From contig NZ_WING01000003.1 of NCBI RefSeq assembly GCF_009793335.1, positions 558,001-622,000 on the forward strand: a stretch of 64,000 bases of DNA, read 5' to 3'. The notes under the pieces were generated by a model. It saw nothing but the letters and a program-made list of their open reading frames with translations. It did not search any database and was not told where the DNA came from. Positions 47,504 to 56,300 of the stretch are shown one piece after another (within the stretch, counting starts at the first letter, position 1; the number at the start of each line of letters is the position of its first letter). The stretch is from Actinomadura sp. J1-007 (lineage in GTDB: Bacteria > Actinomycetota > Actinomycetes > Streptosporangiales > Streptosporangiaceae). The position numbers and the translations under genes were made by a program.

Positions 47504-48418
47504 ATGACAGAGAGCGCGGTCAGCGAGGCGCGGCGGCGTCTGGGGAGGTTCGGGGCCGGGTTGATGGTTCCGCTCGCGCCGGCGGACGAGTGGCGGCGCG
47601 CGGCCGTTCGGGTGGAGGAGGCCGGGTACGGCTCGGTCTGGGTGAACGAGGCGGTCGGCGGACGGAAGGCGTTCACCCACCTCGGGATGCTGCTCGCGGC
47701 CACCGGACGGCTCGTCGCCGGGACCGGGGTCGCCAACGTGTGGGCGCGCCATCCCGCGACGGCGCAGGGCGCGGCGGCGGGGTTGGCCGACGCCTATCCG
47801 GGGCGTTTCGTGCTGGGCGCCGGTGTGAGCATGAGCGACATCGTGGAGGGCAGCGGGCAGGAATGGCGGCCTCCTCTCCAGCACATGCGCGAGTATCTGG
47901 ACCGTATGGACGCTTCGGCGGAGCGGGCGCCGCGGCCGGACGTGCCGTTCCCGCGAATCCTGGCCGCGCTGGGCCCGAAGATGATAGGGCTCGCGCGGGA
48001 GCGGGCGGACGGGGCGCTCCCCGCGACGATGCCCGTCGAGCACACCCGGCGTGCCAGGGAGATCCTCGGCCCGGACAAGCTCCTGGTCGTCATGCAGGGC
48101 GTCATCCTGGAAACCGATCCGTCGGCCGCGCGTTCGGTGGCCAGGGGCGCCGCCGTGCGTTCTTCGGCGCCCGGCTCCCCTTACCGCCGCGCGCTCCTCG
48201 AAATGGGGTACACGGACGCCGATTTGGAGAACGAGGGCTCTGACGAACTGATCGATGCCCGTTTTCCCTGGGGAGACGAGGCCGCGATCGCTGCCAAACT
48301 CCAGGCTCACCTCGATGCCGGGGCCGACCACATTTGCGTGAACGTCTTCGCGCCGGACCTCGCTTCGACGGCGGAGCAGCTCGAACGCCTCTCCCCCGCC
48401 CTCAAGACCCTCGTCTGA
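47504..48418 (+). CDS. LLM-class flavin/F420-dependent oxidoreductase
   Basis: 304 residues, luciferase-like TIM barrel. Seen are the start RLGRFGAGLMVPLAPADEWRRAA, SVWVNEAVGGRKAFTHLGML, TGVANVWARHPATAQGAAAGLADAYPGRFVLGAG and the late VNVFAPDLASTAEQLERL. In actinobacteria this TIGR03620-like group mostly uses F420. Substrate unknown. GGGGAGGA precedes ATG 47504. The gene is divergent from TetR with an operator in its promoter. Confidence 0.88.
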   Translation: MTESAVSEARRRLGRFGAGLMVPLAPADEWRRAAVRVEEAGYGSVWVNEAVGGRKAFTHLGMLLAATGRLVAGTGVANVWARHPATAQGAAAGLADAYPGRFVLGAGVSMSDIVEGSGQEWRPPLQHMREYLDRMDASAERAPRPDVPFPRILAALGPKMIGLARERADGALPATMPVEHTRRAREILGPDKLLVVMQGVILETDPSAARSVARGAAVRSSAPGSPYRRALLEMGYTDADLENEGSDELIDARFPWGDEAAIAAKLQAHLDAGADHICVNVFAPDLASTAEQLERLSPALKTLV

Positions 48419-48488
48419 GGGCGCGCCCATAGCGCGGTGGGACGGAAAGCGGCCTCAGCGGGGCGGATCAGGCCGGATTCGTACGCGG

Positions 48489-49118
48489 CTATGACGAGTT
48501 GGGCCGGTCGCGGGCCTGGAGCTTGGCCAGGAGGCGGCCGATGTGGGTTTTCACGGTCGCGGGGCTGAGGTGGAGGTGGTCGGCGAGTTCGGCGTTGGAG
48601 AGGCCGCGGGCGATGAGGGTGAGGACTTCGCGTTCGCGCTCGGTGAGGCCGTCGAGGGAACGCGGCGGGGGGTGCGCGGATCCGCCGTGGCGGACGAACT
48701 CGGTGATGAGGCGGCGGGTGACGGACGGGGCGAGGAGCGCTTCGCCGTCCGCGACCGTCCGGACGGCGGAGAGCAGGTCGGCGGGCGGGGTGTCCTTCAG
48801 CAGGAAGCCGCTCGCGCCCGCGTGCAGCGCCGAGTAGACGTAGGCGTCCAGGTCGAACGTGGTGAGGATGAGGACGCGGACCCCCGGCGGGCCGTCCGGG
48901 GCGCAGATGCGGCGGGTGGCCTCGATGCCGTCCATCTCGGGCATGCGGACGTCCATGAGGACGACGTCGGGGCGTTCGCGGGCGGCGAGGTCGACGGCCT
49001 CGGCGCCGGTTCCGGCCTCGCCGACGACCGCGAGGCCCGGCGCGGTGTCGAGCAGGACGCGGAAGCTGCCGCGCAGCAGCGCCTGGTCGTCGGCGACGAG
49101 GACGCGGACGTCCGTCAC
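48489..49118 (-). CDS. NarL/LuxR-type response regulator
   Basis: Receiver domain with VLVADDQALLRGSF, phospho-Asp in DVVLMDVRMPEMDGIEA, Thr in VLILTTFDLDAYV and Lys in GFLLKDTPPADLL. The LuxR helix-turn-helix is LTEREREVLTLIARGLSNAELADHL. The open frame ends at 48489, just after ARDRP, but one missing base near 48506 would restore ARDRAQLVIAAYESGL, the usual C-terminus, so the true end lies a little further. The GTG start overlaps the stop of the kinase gene (GTGA). The pair probably regulates the divergent ABC exporter. Confidence 0.92.
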   Translation of the reverse strand: MTDVRVLVADDQALLRGSFRVLLDTAPGLAVVGEAGTGAEAVDLAARERPDVVLMDVRMPEMDGIEATRRICAPDGPPGVRVLILTTFDLDAYVYSALHAGASGFLLKDTPPADLLSAVRTVADGEALLAPSVTRRLITEFVRHGGSAHPPPRSLDGLTEREREVLTLIARGLSNAELADHLHLSPATVKTHIGRLLAKLQARDRPNSS

Positions 49119-50293
49119 GTGGTGGCTCCCGTCTCGTACGGCATGGTGGCGGCGACCTCGAAGCCTCCGCTCGCGCCGGGGCCGGCGGAGAAGTCGCCGC
49201 CGTACATCATGACGCGTTCGCGCATGCCGACGAGACCGTGGCCGGCGCCGGGCGGCGGGCCGCCCGGGAGGACGCGCGTGCCGGGGCCGTCGTCGGCCAC
49301 GTGGATCCGGAGGGCGCCGCCGTCGGCGGCGACGGTGACGCGGCAGCGGGCGGGCGCGGCGTGCTTGACGACGTTCGTGACCGCCTCCTGGACGATCCGG
49401 TAGGCGGAGACGGCGAGGCTCTCGGGCAGGTCGGGGGCGCGGACGTCCAGGTCGACCCGTACGCCGGCCATCGCGGCGCGTTCGGCGAGCGCGGGCAGGG
49501 CCGACAGGTCCGGGACCGGCGCGAGGTCGGGGGCGTCGGGCATGGAGCCCTCCCGCAGGACGCCGAGGAGGTGGCGCATCTCGGCGAGCGTGCCGCGGCT
49601 GGTCGTCTCGATCACGCGCAGCGCGTCAAGGGCCTCTTGCGGGCGGGCGTCCGCGACGTGGACGGCGACGCCCGCCTTCACGGCGATCAGGCTCATGCTG
49701 TGCGCGACGACGTCGTGGAGCTCGCGGGCGATGCGGAGGCGTTCGTCGGTGACGGCGCGGTCGGCGAGCTGGCGGGCGGAGCGCGCGGCGTAGGCGCGGC
49801 GCTCGCGGACGGCGCGGCCGATCGTCCAGGAGCCGCCGAGCACGGCGGCGCCGAACACGAGCGTGACGGCCTGGTCGGCGCCGCCGCCGACCGGCCCGGC
49901 GAGTGTCCCGCCGAACAGGACGACGCAGCTGACCACGCCGATCACCGGGGTCGGGAGCCAGCGGCGGCGCGGGACGTCGAGCGCGACGGGGTAGACGGCG
50001 TACGCGGCGGCGCCGAGCGCCTCGGGCGGGAGGCCCGCGATCACGGAGACGGCCGTCATCGCGAGGACGGCGGCGCAGACGGGGCGCGGCCACAGCCGCC
50101 GGACGGCGAGGGGCAGCCAGGTCGCGACGGTGATCGCGATCTCGGCGGGCGCCGCGCCGCCGGAGCCCGCGCGGTTCCCGGTGACCGCCAGCATCAGCAT
50201 GATCATGACCACGGCGAACGCGGCGTCCAGCCCGGCGAGCTGGCGCCTGCCGAGCCGCCGGGCGAACAGGTTGCGCAGCTCGGGGTCGTCCAC
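49115..50293 (-). CDS. Sensor histidine kinase (NarL/DesK type)
   Basis: 392 residues. The first 160 residues form about five transmembrane helices with no large extracellular loop. The dimerisation and phosphotransfer helix is RIARELHDVVAHSMSLIAVKAG, with His in ELHDVVAH. The ATPase has AYRIVQEAVTNVVKHA (N box), VADDGPGTR and GAGHGLVGMRERV (G box). Partner of the response regulator, 4-nt overlap. Intramembrane-sensing kinases of this kind beside ABC exporters usually respond to membrane-active compounds. ATG 50293 is 168 bp from the divergent ABC gene. Confidence 0.93.
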   Translation of the reverse strand: MDDPELRNLFARRLGRRQLAGLDAAFAVVMIMLMLAVTGNRAGSGGAAPAEIAITVATWLPLAVRRLWPRPVCAAVLAMTAVSVIAGLPPEALGAAAYAVYPVALDVPRRRWLPTPVIGVVSCVVLFGGTLAGPVGGGADQAVTLVFGAAVLGGSWTIGRAVRERRAYAARSARQLADRAVTDERLRIARELHDVVAHSMSLIAVKAGVAVHVADARPQEALDALRVIETTSRGTLAEMRHLLGVLREGSMPDAPDLAPVPDLSALPALAERAAMAGVRVDLDVRAPDLPESLAVSAYRIVQEAVTNVVKHAAPARCRVTVAADGGALRIHVADDGPGTRVLPGGPPPGAGHGLVGMRERVMMYGGDFSAGPGASGGFEVAATMPYETGATT

Positions 50294-50461
50294 GCCACGA
50301 ACCGTATCCGCCGCGCCGGACCGCTCACCTCGGCCCCGCGGGCGTCAGACCTGGGGCTGACGCGGGGCGGCGGGGAGGCCGAACACCGGCCCTGGGGCGG
50401 ACGCCCGTTTCCGGACCGGGTTCCGATGTGCGGCGGGGCCCGGCGTACGACCGTGGACGGC

Positions 50462-51721
50462 ATGATCGAAGTACGTGAGCTGACCAAGCGGTTCGGCCGG
50501 ACGGTCGCCGTGGACGGCCTGTCGTTCCGCGTCGGTCCCGGCGCGGTGACGGGGTTCCTCGGCCCGAACGGCGCGGGCAAGTCGACGACGATGCGCTGCC
50601 TGCTCGGCCTGGACGCGCCCTCGTCCGGCGAGGCGCTGGTCAATGGCCGCCCCTACACGGCCCTGCGGCGTCCGATGCACGCGGTGGGCGCGCTGCTGGA
50701 CGCGGGCGCGGTGCACGGCGGGCTCACCGCGTTCGACCATCTGTCGTGGCTGGCGCGCAGCAACGGGATCGGGCGGGCGCGCGTGGCGGCCGTGCTCGAA
50801 CAGGTCGGGCTCGCCGGGGTAGCGCGCAAGCGCGTCCGCGGGTTCTCGCTCGGCATGCGGCAGCGGCTCGGGATCGCGGCGGCGCTGCTCGGCGATCCCG
50901 GGGTGCTTCTGTTCGACGAGCCGGTGAACGGCCTGGACCCCGACGGCGTCCGCTGGATCCGCGAGCTGATGCGGGCCCTCGCCGCCGAGGGCCGGACGGT
51001 GCTGATCTCCAGCCATCTCATGAGCGAGATGGAGCTGACCGCCGACCGGCTCGTCATCATCGGGCGCGGCCGGCTGATCGCCGACACGTCCGTCCGCGAG
51101 CTGGCCGAACGCTTCCGGCGCGGCGTCCTCGTGCGCTCGCCCCGTCCCGCCGACCTGGCGGCCGTGCTCGCCGCCGCGGGCGGCACCGTGGAAACACTCC
51201 CCGGGACCGCCGGCGCTCCGGGCGCGGACGGTGTGGGGGTCCTGACGGTCCTGGGACTGGACGTCGCCCGGATCGGGGACGAGGCGGCGGCGCACGGCCT
51301 CCCCCTGTACGAGGTCACGCCACGCAGCGCGTCCCTGGAGGAGGCGTACATGGAACTGACCGCCACCAGCACCGACTACGAAGCGGGCGCTGGCGGACGC
51401 AGAGGTGGTAGCGGTGGCGGCAGTGCCAACGGCGGCGGTGACGGGGGTAGTGGGCGCGACGGCGGCGGTGGCGGGCGCGACGGCGGCGGCGATGGTGGCG
51501 GTGGTGGTGGTGGGCGCGACGGCGGTGGTGGCGGCGGTGGTGGTGGCGGCGGGCGCGACGGCGGTGGTGGTGGCGGCGGGCGCGACGGCGGTGGTGGCGG
51601 CGGTGGTGGTGGGCGCTACGGCGGGTGGGGCGGTGGAAGTGGGCGGGGTGAGTTGGAGGGGCTTGGGCGTTCGGCGGGTGTGAAGTGGGGGAGGCGCTGT
51701 GAACGATGTCGTCGCGGCTGA
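50462..51721 (+). CDS. ABC transporter ATP-binding protein with Gly/Arg/Asp-rich tail
   Basis: Walker A is GPNGAGKSTTMRCLLG, signature FSLGMRQRLGIAAALLGDPGV, Walker B LLFDEPVNGLDPDG, and the His switch is SSHLMSEMEL. It is an exporter-type ATPase (BcrA/DrrA-like) ending normally at about residue 305 with SLEEAYMELTATSTDYEA. A further tail of about 110 residues is almost all Gly with Arg and Asp, in a repeating RDGGGGGG pattern, and then RSAGVKWGRRCERCRRG. Translation overlaps the next gene start at 51699 by 23 bp. The tail may be a real expansion or may come from an indel that destroyed an earlier stop. The two-component system is divergent and likely controls this operon. Confidence 0.88.
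   Translation: MIEVRELTKRFGRTVAVDGLSFRVGPGAVTGFLGPNGAGKSTTMRCLLGLDAPSSGEALVNGRPYTALRRPMHAVGALLDAGAVHGGLTAFDHLSWLARSNGIGRARVAAVLEQVGLAGVARKRVRGFSLGMRQRLGIAAALLGDPGVLLFDEPVNGLDPDGVRWIRELMRALAAEGRTVLISSHLMSEMELTADRLVIIGRGRLIADTSVRELAERFRRGVLVRSPRPADLAAVLAAAGGTVETLPGTAGAPGADGVGVLTVLGLDVARIGDEAAAHGLPLYEVTPRSASLEEAYMELTATSTDYEAGAGGRRGGSGGGSANGGGDGGSGRDGGGGGRDGGGDGGGGGGGRDGGGGGGGGGGGRDGGGGGGGRDGGGGGGGGGRYGGWGGGSGRGELEGLGRSAGVKWGRRCERCRRG
51390..51640. repeat. Coding microsatellite-like array (GGCGGT/GGGCGCGAC)
   Basis: Repeated blocks of GGGCGCGACGGCGGTGG and GGCGGTGGTGGCGGC inside the 3' end of the ATPase gene. The blocks of 24-48 bp are multiples of three and encode Arg-Asp followed by runs of Gly. 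Copy number may vary between strains or be misassembled. Confidence 0.8.
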
Positions 51722-52475
51722 GTGGCGGAAGCTCTGGGCGATCCGTTCGACGTTGAACGTGCTGGGCGTCGTCGTGGTGTTCTTCGCGCTGTGCGTGCTG
51801 TGGTCGTGGTACGTGCGCGGCTACTGGGACGGGCTGTCGGCGGAACGGCGCGCGGGTCTCCGGACGGCGGCGGCCGACCAGCCGCTCCTGCTGGTGCTGC
51901 CCGTGTGCGCCGCCGTGCTGGGCGCGCTCAGCATCACCTCCGAGTACGGGACCGGGATGATCCGTACGAGCCTGGCCGCCGTACCGCGCCGCCGGAACCT
52001 GTTCGCGGCGAAGGCGGCGGTCTCGTCGGGCGTGATGCTGGTCGCGGCGCTGGTGAGCGCGGCGGCCGCCGTCCTCGCGGGCCGGGCGGTCGTCGGGGGG
52101 CGGGCCGTCCCGTCGTTCCACGCGCCCCTGTCCGACCAGGCGCCGCACCTGCTCAGCGTCGGGATCTTCGCGGCGGCGTCCGCGCTGATGGCGCTCGGCC
52201 TCGGAGCGGTGCTCAGATCGACGGCGGCGACGATCACGGCGGTGCTCGTGGGGATGCTCGTCGTCCCGAACATGATGAACGTGATCCCGGCGCCCTGGGG
52301 CGAACGGCTCTGGTCGTTCATGCCCGCCAGCCTGCCGGAGCAGATCGCGACGACGCCGGGCTCGCGTCCGGACGTCGGGGCCCTCTCCCCCGTGGCCGCG
52401 TCCGCGCTGCTCGTCCTGTACGTCGCGGTCGCTCTCGGCGCCGGCGCGTTCTGCCTCACGCGGAGGGACGCGTGA
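51699..52475 (+). CDS. ABC transporter permease, subunit 1
   Basis: 258 residues with six hydrophobic helices. It starts NDVVAAEWRKLWAIRSTLN, the usual N-terminal motif of ABC-2 type permeases, and contains ITSEYGTGMIRTSLAAVPRR (cytosolic loop) and ALGLGAVLRSTAATITAVL. GTG 51699 has GGGGGAGG upstream. It pairs with the following permease, which is homologous, forming a heterodimeric exporter with the ATPase. Confidence 0.9.
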   Translation: MNDVVAAEWRKLWAIRSTLNVLGVVVVFFALCVLWSWYVRGYWDGLSAERRAGLRTAAADQPLLLVLPVCAAVLGALSITSEYGTGMIRTSLAAVPRRRNLFAAKAAVSSGVMLVAALVSAAAAVLAGRAVVGGRAVPSFHAPLSDQAPHLLSVGIFAAASALMALGLGAVLRSTAATITAVLVGMLVVPNMMNVIPAPWGERLWSFMPASLPEQIATTPGSRPDVGALSPVAASALLVLYVAVALGAGAFCLTRRDA

Positions 52476-53287
52476 CGCGCCGCACGGCCGCCCCCGGTCG
52501 GTATGGCCGGGCCTCGGCAGTCGTCGCGGCCGAGTGGCGGAAGCTGCGGTCCATGCGGTCGGCGTACTGGACGGTCGCGGTGGCGGTGGCGTTCGTGCCG
52601 CTCTCGGTCCTGCTCGCGATGCAGGCGGCGCACATCTGGGACGGGCTCTCCGCCGAACGGCGGGAGGGGTTCGGCCTGGCGTCGCTGGCCGATCTCGCGG
52701 CGTGGGCCGCGGCGCTGTGCCTCGGTGTGCTCGGCGTCCTCTCCGTCACATCGGAGTACCGGACGGGCATGATCCGCGTCACGCTGGCCGCGGTTCCGGC
52801 GCGCCGTACCGTCCTCGCGGCGAAGGCCGCCGTCGTCGCGGCCGTCGCGCTCGCCGCCGGGGAGGCGGTCGCCTTCACGACGTTCCTCGCCACCCGGGGC
52901 GTGATCGGCGACCGTCCCATCAGCGGCTACACCTCGGCGTTCGGGGACGAGGCGGTGGAACTGGCCGCCGCCGGGGCGTCGGTCGCCGCGTTCGCGCTGT
53001 TCGGTGTCGGGCTGGCGTTCGTCCTGCGGTCGACGGCGGGTTCGATCGTGTCGCTCGCCCTCGTCTGGCACGTCGTACCGGTGATGGTCGGCAACCTGCC
53101 CGCGCCGTGGAACGACCGGATCGGCTCGTTCATGCTCGGCGGCCTTCCGGCGCAGATCGGCCGCAAGGACCAGAACAGCATCTACGGCGAGTTGCTCCCG
53201 CCCGGCGCCGCCGCGCTGGTCCTGCTCGCGTACGCCGTCGTCCCGCTGGCGGCTGCGGCGATCGTCCTCACGCGCCGGGACGCCTGA
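52472..53287 (+). CDS. ABC transporter permease, subunit 2
   Basis: 271 residues, about 40% like the preceding permease by eye. Same landmarks: VVAAEWRKLRSMRSAYWTV, VTSEYRTGMIRVTLAAVPARR, VGLAFVLRSTAGSIVSLAL and the end VLTRRDA. GTG 52472 overlaps the stop of subunit 1 (GTGA), so translation is coupled. The two permeases probably arose by duplication. A hairpin follows at 53362. Confidence 0.9.
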   Translation: MTRRTAAPGRYGRASAVVAAEWRKLRSMRSAYWTVAVAVAFVPLSVLLAMQAAHIWDGLSAERREGFGLASLADLAAWAAALCLGVLGVLSVTSEYRTGMIRVTLAAVPARRTVLAAKAAVVAAVALAAGEAVAFTTFLATRGVIGDRPISGYTSAFGDEAVELAAAGASVAAFALFGVGLAFVLRSTAGSIVSLALVWHVVPVMVGNLPAPWNDRIGSFMLGGLPAQIGRKDQNSIYGELLPPGAAALVLLAYAVVPLAAAAIVLTRRDA

Positions 53288-53361
53288 ACACGGCGAGTCC
53301 GAGCGTTGAACGTCACGGGCCGCGGACCCGTACAGCCTCATACGGAGGTGCACGAACGGAT

Positions 53362-53396
53362 CGGCGGCGCGTCCCCTGGTCAGGGACACGCCGCCG
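53362..53396. terminator. Hairpin between convergent genes
   Basis: CGGCGGCGCGTCCC and GGGACACGCCGCCG pair at 13 of 14 positions around a 7-nt loop, 75 bp after the permease stop and 57 bp before the convergent gene. Likely bidirectional terminator. Confidence 0.7.
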
Positions 53397-53452
53397 TTCC
53401 GCCTGTGCGGTACGCCCCGCTCCGTACGGCGAGCGGGGCTTCGGGGTGCGAG

Positions 53453-53767
53453 TTAGCTGGCTCGGAGGTAAGCGGCTCTGACGGACAGGCGGTCTCGCAG
53501 GAGTTCGATCGCCTCCGGCAGGGCGGGCGCGGCGGCCTGGGCGCGGAGCCTGCGGCCGTCGACGTCCACGATGGCCTGCGCCAGGGCGGGACGCGGCAGC
53601 GCCGGGTCCGCCACGACGCTGAGCGTCACCCTGATCGCCGTCACGGTGCCCTGCGCGCCCGCGAGAGCGGAGCGCACGGCGGTCTCGGCGGTGGACTTCT
53701 CGGCCCCGGTGACGTCGCCCGAGGTCAGGAAACGGATCTCTGGCAGTTCACGCATGGTCGAGTGCAT
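53453..53767 (-). CDS. Short HPF/S30AE-like protein
   Basis: 104 residues that resemble only the N-terminal domain of the ribosome hibernation promoting factor family: an early strand IRFLTSGDVTGAEKSTAETAV, then IRVTLSVVADPALPRPALAQAIVDVDGR, then RAQAAAPALPEAIELLRDRL. Full-length HPF in actinobacteria has a second dimerisation domain that is absent here. It may bind the ribosome or be a stress protein of another role. GGGGAGA lies close to ATG 53767. Short form noted as unusual. Confidence 0.68.
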   Translation of the reverse strand: MHSTMRELPEIRFLTSGDVTGAEKSTAETAVRSALAGAQGTVTAIRVTLSVVADPALPRPALAQAIVDVDGRRLRAQAAAPALPEAIELLRDRLSVRAAYLRAS

Positions 53768-53907
53768 CTTCTCCCCAGATACGCGGCGGCGGTCGTCGAA
53801 TGGTCGTCATGGGCCGGTGCCGCCGCGCCGCCGCGTGCGACGGCACCCCCTATGAATGAAGACCGATTCGGCGTACCCGGAGTTCACCGGACGCTACGAG
53901 AGCTTCG

Positions 53908-54306
53908 TCACTGACCGCTGTTGTAGATGACGTGATCGGGCGTCACGCGGACGTTGACGCGCACCTCGTCGGGCGTGCGCCCCGGGTAGCTGTCGACGCC
54001 CAGGTACTTCTTGGCGAGGGCGTCGATGGTGTCCTCGGCGCCTTCGGTGTCGAGGCGCGCGGTGCCCGAGACGTTGATCCAGTGGTACGGGTCGTCGGGG
54101 TCCAGGACGCTGATCGAGACGCGGGCGTCCTCCCTGAGGTGCCGTTCCTTGACGCGCCCGACGGCGGTGTTGAACAGCACCTCGTCGCCGTCCACGTCGA
54201 TCCACACGACGGTGCCCTGGAGCGATCCGTCCGGGCGCAGCGTCGTCACCCACGCGGGGATCGGACGGCCGAGCAGCTTCTTGGCGTCTTCGGAGAGCTT
54301 GCCCAC
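53908..54306 (-). CDS. PPOX-class F420-dependent oxidoreductase
   Basis: 132 residues, split-barrel flavin/F420 reductase fold. Seen are GRPIPAWVTTLRPDGSLQGTVVWIDVDGDEVLFNTAVGR and KERHLREDARVSISVLDPDDPYHWINVSGTARL, typical for the PPOX F420-dependent group of actinobacteria. Possible substrates are biliverdin or heme-like compounds, not determined. GTG 54306 has AGGAGG upstream, preferred to the earlier in-frame starts. A promoter is visible at 54347. Confidence 0.9.
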   Translation of the reverse strand: MGKLSEDAKKLLGRPIPAWVTTLRPDGSLQGTVVWIDVDGDEVLFNTAVGRVKERHLREDARVSISVLDPDDPYHWINVSGTARLDTEGAEDTIDALAKKYLGVDSYPGRTPDEVRVNVRVTPDHVIYNSGQ

Positions 54307-54346
54307 AAGGACCTCCTGGTCGGGTCGTACGGCCGAATTCGTGCAT

Positions 54347-54376
54347 GTTATAAGGACCATGGCCATTCCATGGCAA
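54347..54376 (-). promoter_or_regulatory. Promoter of the PPOX gene
   Basis: On the minus strand TTGCCA (54371-54376) and TATAAC (54347-54352) are 18 bp apart. The -10 lies 40 bp before the GTG start, leaving a short leader with a strong ribosome site. The neighbouring CCATGG repeats (CCATGG-CCATT-CCATGG) overlap the -35 and may be an operator. The rest of 54307-54708 holds no gene. Confidence 0.45.
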
Positions 54377-54708
54377 TGCGCGACGGTCCCCAACGACAAA
54401 ACCGCTCGGCTCATTCCAGCGGCGGGCAATTACTTCGGCAGGCGCCGATGACCGTGACCGACCGTGAGGACCTGGAATCGCACCGGCGCGCCTCCGACCC
54501 GCCCGTGGAGCGGCGCGCGCGCTCACCGTCCGTCACGTGACCGCGCCGCTCCATGCGCCTTCCCGCGCCGCAACGCGGCCTCTCGCCGTCGATACGTCGG
54601 TTCTAAGGGGACACGTTATTTCATACTTCCCAAAAAGGGCCGGGGATCCTCTACCATGGGCCGTGCCGTTCCGCCCGAGGGCGGGCCCGTCGACTGGCTG
54701 GTGACCTC

Positions 54709-55635
54709 TTGCCCCAGGAAGCATCTGCCCCCACGCCTCCGGCCGAGGACGATCCGGCCGGTGGCCGCGTCCTCGACATCCCGAGGCGCGGTGGCCCCAC
54801 CGTCCTGCGCATCCTGCTGGGTGCGCAGCTGCGCCGGTTGCGGGAGGAGCGCCAGATCTCGACCGAGCAGGCGGGGTACGAGATCCGCGGCTCGCACTCG
54901 AAGATCAGCCGGATGGAGCTGGGCCGCGTCGGGTTCAAGGAGCGCGACGTCGCCGACCTGCTGACGCTCTACGGCGTCACCGACCCCGCCGAGCGCGCCC
55001 CGCTGCTGGAACTGGCCAGGGAGGCCAACACCCCGGGCTGGTCGCACCGCTACGGCGACGTGCTGCCGTCCTGGTTCGAGGTCTACCTCGGGCTCGAAGA
55101 GGCCGCCTCGCTGCTGCGGACGTACGAGCTCCAGTTCGTGCCCGGCCTGCTCCAGACCGAGGACTACGCCGCGGCCGTCGTACGGCTCGGCTTCCCCGAC
55201 GCCTCCGAGGACGAGGTCGAACGCCGCGTCGGCCTGCGCCGCACCCGGCAGGAGCGGTTCACCGCGCCGGGCGCGCCGACGCTGTGGGCGGTCGTCGACG
55301 AGGCCGTGGTGCGCCGCCCCCTCGGCGGGCGCGACGTCATGCGCGCCCAGCTCCGGCACCTCATCGCGATGTCCGAGCTGCCGAACGTGACGTTGCAGAT
55401 CGTGCGGTTCGGCGCGGGAGGCCACGCCGCCGCCGGCGGGCCGTTCACCATCCTGCGCTTCGCCGAGCCCGGCCTGTCGGACGTCGTCTACCTGGAGCAG
55501 CTCACCAGCGCGCTCTACCTCGACAAGCCGACCGACGTCGACACCTACATGCGGGCGATGAACAACCTGTGCATCACCGCGGCCCGCCCCGACGACACCC
55601 CGGGCCTCCTCACCGAGATCCTCAACGAGACCTGA
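54709..55635 (+). CDS. XRE-family regulator with DUF5753 (Scr1) domain
   Basis: 308 residues. The helix-turn-helix is LGAQLRRLREERQISTEQAGYEI and GSHSKISRMELGRVGFKERDV (about 28-70). The DUF5753 domain follows: SWFEVYLGLEEAASLLRTYELQFVPGLLQTEDYAAAV, then RHLIAMSELPNVTLQIVRFGAGGHAAAGGPFTIL and the end VDTYMRAMNNL. Members are numerous in actinomycetes and often pair with a small DUF397 protein. None is seen downstream. The start TTG 54709 is uncertain. Confidence 0.9.
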   Translation: MPQEASAPTPPAEDDPAGGRVLDIPRRGGPTVLRILLGAQLRRLREERQISTEQAGYEIRGSHSKISRMELGRVGFKERDVADLLTLYGVTDPAERAPLLELAREANTPGWSHRYGDVLPSWFEVYLGLEEAASLLRTYELQFVPGLLQTEDYAAAVVRLGFPDASEDEVERRVGLRRTRQERFTAPGAPTLWAVVDEAVVRRPLGGRDVMRAQLRHLIAMSELPNVTLQIVRFGAGGHAAAGGPFTILRFAEPGLSDVVYLEQLTSALYLDKPTDVDTYMRAMNNLCITAARPDDTPGLLTEILNET

Positions 55636-55695
55636 CCGCCCGACCCCGCCCCCCACGGCGACCGCGGCCCACGTCCCCGGTCCAGGCGCGCCTTG

Positions 55696-56229
55696 TCATC
55701 CCGGGTCCGGACCGTTCGACGCGGGTCCGTCCGGTGCGGGAGCGTTCGGTGCGGGAGCGTCCGGCGCGGGAGCATTCGGCGCGGTGCCGGTGACCGTGCC
55801 CTGGGCCTTGCCGATCGTACGGCTCGTTCCGCGGAACTCGGCGATCACCTCGCCGTCGGGGACGCGGCGGACGGTCACGTCGTAGACGCCGCTGCGCCCG
55901 AACCGCGCGCGTTCCGCCGCCTCCGCCTCCAGGACGTCGCCCGCGCGGGCGGGCGCGACGAACACCACGTCGCCCGCCGCCGCCACCGTCACGACGTCGC
56001 GGGAGTTGCACGCGTACGCGAACGCCGAGTCGGCCAGCAGGAACAGGTAGCCGCCGTGCGCGATCCCGAACCCGTTCACCATCGCGGGCGCGACCGCCAT
56101 GCGCAGCACCGCGCGTCCCGGCGCGACGTCGGCGATCTCCATGCCGAGGTCCTGCGCCACGCGGTCCTCGCCGTACATGGCCCGCGCGCACCGCCGCGCC
56201 AGGTCGGCCGGTTCCGTCGCTTCGCTCAC
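55696..56229 (-). CDS. paaI: PaaI-type thioesterase (hydroxyphenylacetyl-CoA thioesterase)
   Basis: 177 residues. The hotdog fold is seen in AMYGEDRVAQDLGMEIADVAPGRAVLRM and NGFGIAHGGYLFLLADSAFAYACNS (the H-G-G-Y-L-F motif of PaaI), then VVFVAPARAGDVLEAEAAE. PaaI removes CoA from dead-end phenylacetate intermediates, but no paa genes are nearby, so a general role is possible. The C-terminal 30 residues repeat NAPAPD-like Pro/Ala pieces and are probably disordered. GTG 56229 follows a TACGCT element, likely leaderless. Confidence 0.88.
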   Translation of the reverse strand: MSEATEPADLARRCARAMYGEDRVAQDLGMEIADVAPGRAVLRMAVAPAMVNGFGIAHGGYLFLLADSAFAYACNSRDVVTVAAAGDVVFVAPARAGDVLEAEAAERARFGRSGVYDVTVRRVPDGEVIAEFRGTSRTIGKAQGTVTGTAPNAPAPDAPAPNAPAPDGPASNGPDPG

Positions 56230-56300
56230 CGTGCCAGCGTATTGATCTCCACGTCCTGGGGAACACCCCATGCGAACGATCACCTGAGGGGGAAGACCGG

